Below, in pieces: positions 63,781 to 64,000 of a stretch of 64,000 nucleotides of DNA. Within the stretch, counting starts at the first letter, position 1. Every line of letters starts with the position of its first letter. Source of the DNA: an uncultured Chlorobiaceae bacterium (GTDB taxonomy: Bacteria; Bacteroidota; Chlorobiia; Chlorobiales; Chlorobiaceae); contig CAIMPI010000046.1 in the NCBI GenBank assembly GCA_903843305.1, positions 54,769 to 118,768 of the forward strand. Reading direction: 5' to 3'. The position numbers were made by a program, and so were the translations under genes. Below the pieces are notes generated by a model. That model ran no database searches, had not been told where the DNA came from, and saw only the letters and a program-made list of their open reading frames with translations.

Positions 63781-64000
63781 CTGGCTTTTTAAGGTCGATG
63801 CTCTTTCGATCGTTCCATTCTCATAGAATGTTTATGAGTGACTATGCCATCAAGTACTTTTATCCTGACTTCTGCCAACTTTGCAAAATTTCTTGAGCCA
63901 GAAAAATAAGTCATTGTTTTTCCGTTAGTTAGTATTTTATGATTCGTCAGTTTCCGCACTAAATGGTATCTTTGCTCCATGCGTGGAGACTTGACAATCC
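63781..64000. other. Right-edge region with no confident gene
   Basis: On the - strand a 63-residue frame (63980 to 63789) encodes a basic peptide that I cannot place. It has no ribosome binding site worth noting and no recognisable motif. No clear terminator follows the flippase. The edge may hold regulatory sequence or the start of a feature outside the window. Confidence 0.3.

Noticed and set aside
63789..63980. 63-residue open frame on the - strand at the right edge
   Set aside because: No recognised motif and no clear ribosome binding site; recorded as an uncertain region instead of a gene.

Overview
The window reads as chromosomal DNA of a Gram-negative bacterium, most likely a green sulfur bacterium (Chlorobiaceae) or close relative. 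This is an inference: the protein style of NusA, IF2, omega, LptC and the ABC exporters fits, as do a type 2 IPP isomerase joined to a polyprenyl synthase and a 35-residue AURKAIP1/COX24-like basic protein. No photosynthesis gene lies in the window to prove it. A lipid A acyltransferase, heptosyltransferase-like enzymes, LptC, BamA, a Skp-like chaperone and an arabinose-5-phosphate isomerase show that the cell makes an LPS outer membrane.

Region 1 (about 1-23030) is a large surface-polysaccharide locus. It opens with a tight operon (157-5232): a TPP enzyme, a SAM methyltransferase, an SDR oxidoreductase, a 3-dehydroquinate-synthase-like cyclase and an HpcH/HpaI-type aldolase, preceded by the tail of a probable sugar epimerase. 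No standard sugar pathway I know uses this set. It is my best candidate for an undescribed system, possibly making a cyclitol or other unusual acidic decoration. Next comes a very AT-rich GtrA / large membrane protein / GtrB cassette (5268-9144), resembling phage-type O-antigen glucosylation modules but in a different gene order. A dense mosaic of GT2, GT4 and GT9 glycosyltransferases on both strands follows, with an MsbA-type exporter, an LpxL-like acyltransferase, a GT4 gene reduced by internal deletion to its two ends (15012-15202), and a beta-propeller protein related to the N-terminal domain of plant inositolphosphorylceramide glycosyltransferases.

Region 2 (23221-37335) is housekeeping on the + strand: CPBP protease, cdsA, a PTS IIA-like protein, hisS, a glutaredoxin-like protein, then rimP-nusA-infB-rbfA-truB-ribF-rpsO, and yicC-gmk-rpoZ-VOC. 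A promoter-like site followed by an intrinsic terminator lies just ahead of rimP and could attenuate the operon.

Region 3 (37347-43022, - strand) is an apparent operon running fni, polyprenyl synthase, dprA, ompH/skp, lptC, panD and a GlmU lacking its acetyltransferase half. It joins isoprenoid, envelope and CoA precursor synthesis. Convergent units follow: a LolC/FtsX-like permease (+), and an ABC exporter with glmM (-).

Region 4 (47863-64000) holds rpsT, ruvA, folC, rho, a tiny basic-protein gene, tRNA-Lys(UUU) and tRNA-Leu(GAG) with a strong terminator, etfB-etfA, a bifunctional nuclease, uppS-bamA (-), gatA, sucD with a strong terminator, kdsD (-), a small membrane/coiled-coil protein and a Wzx-type flippase. 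I found no CRISPR array, IS element, rRNA or integrase.
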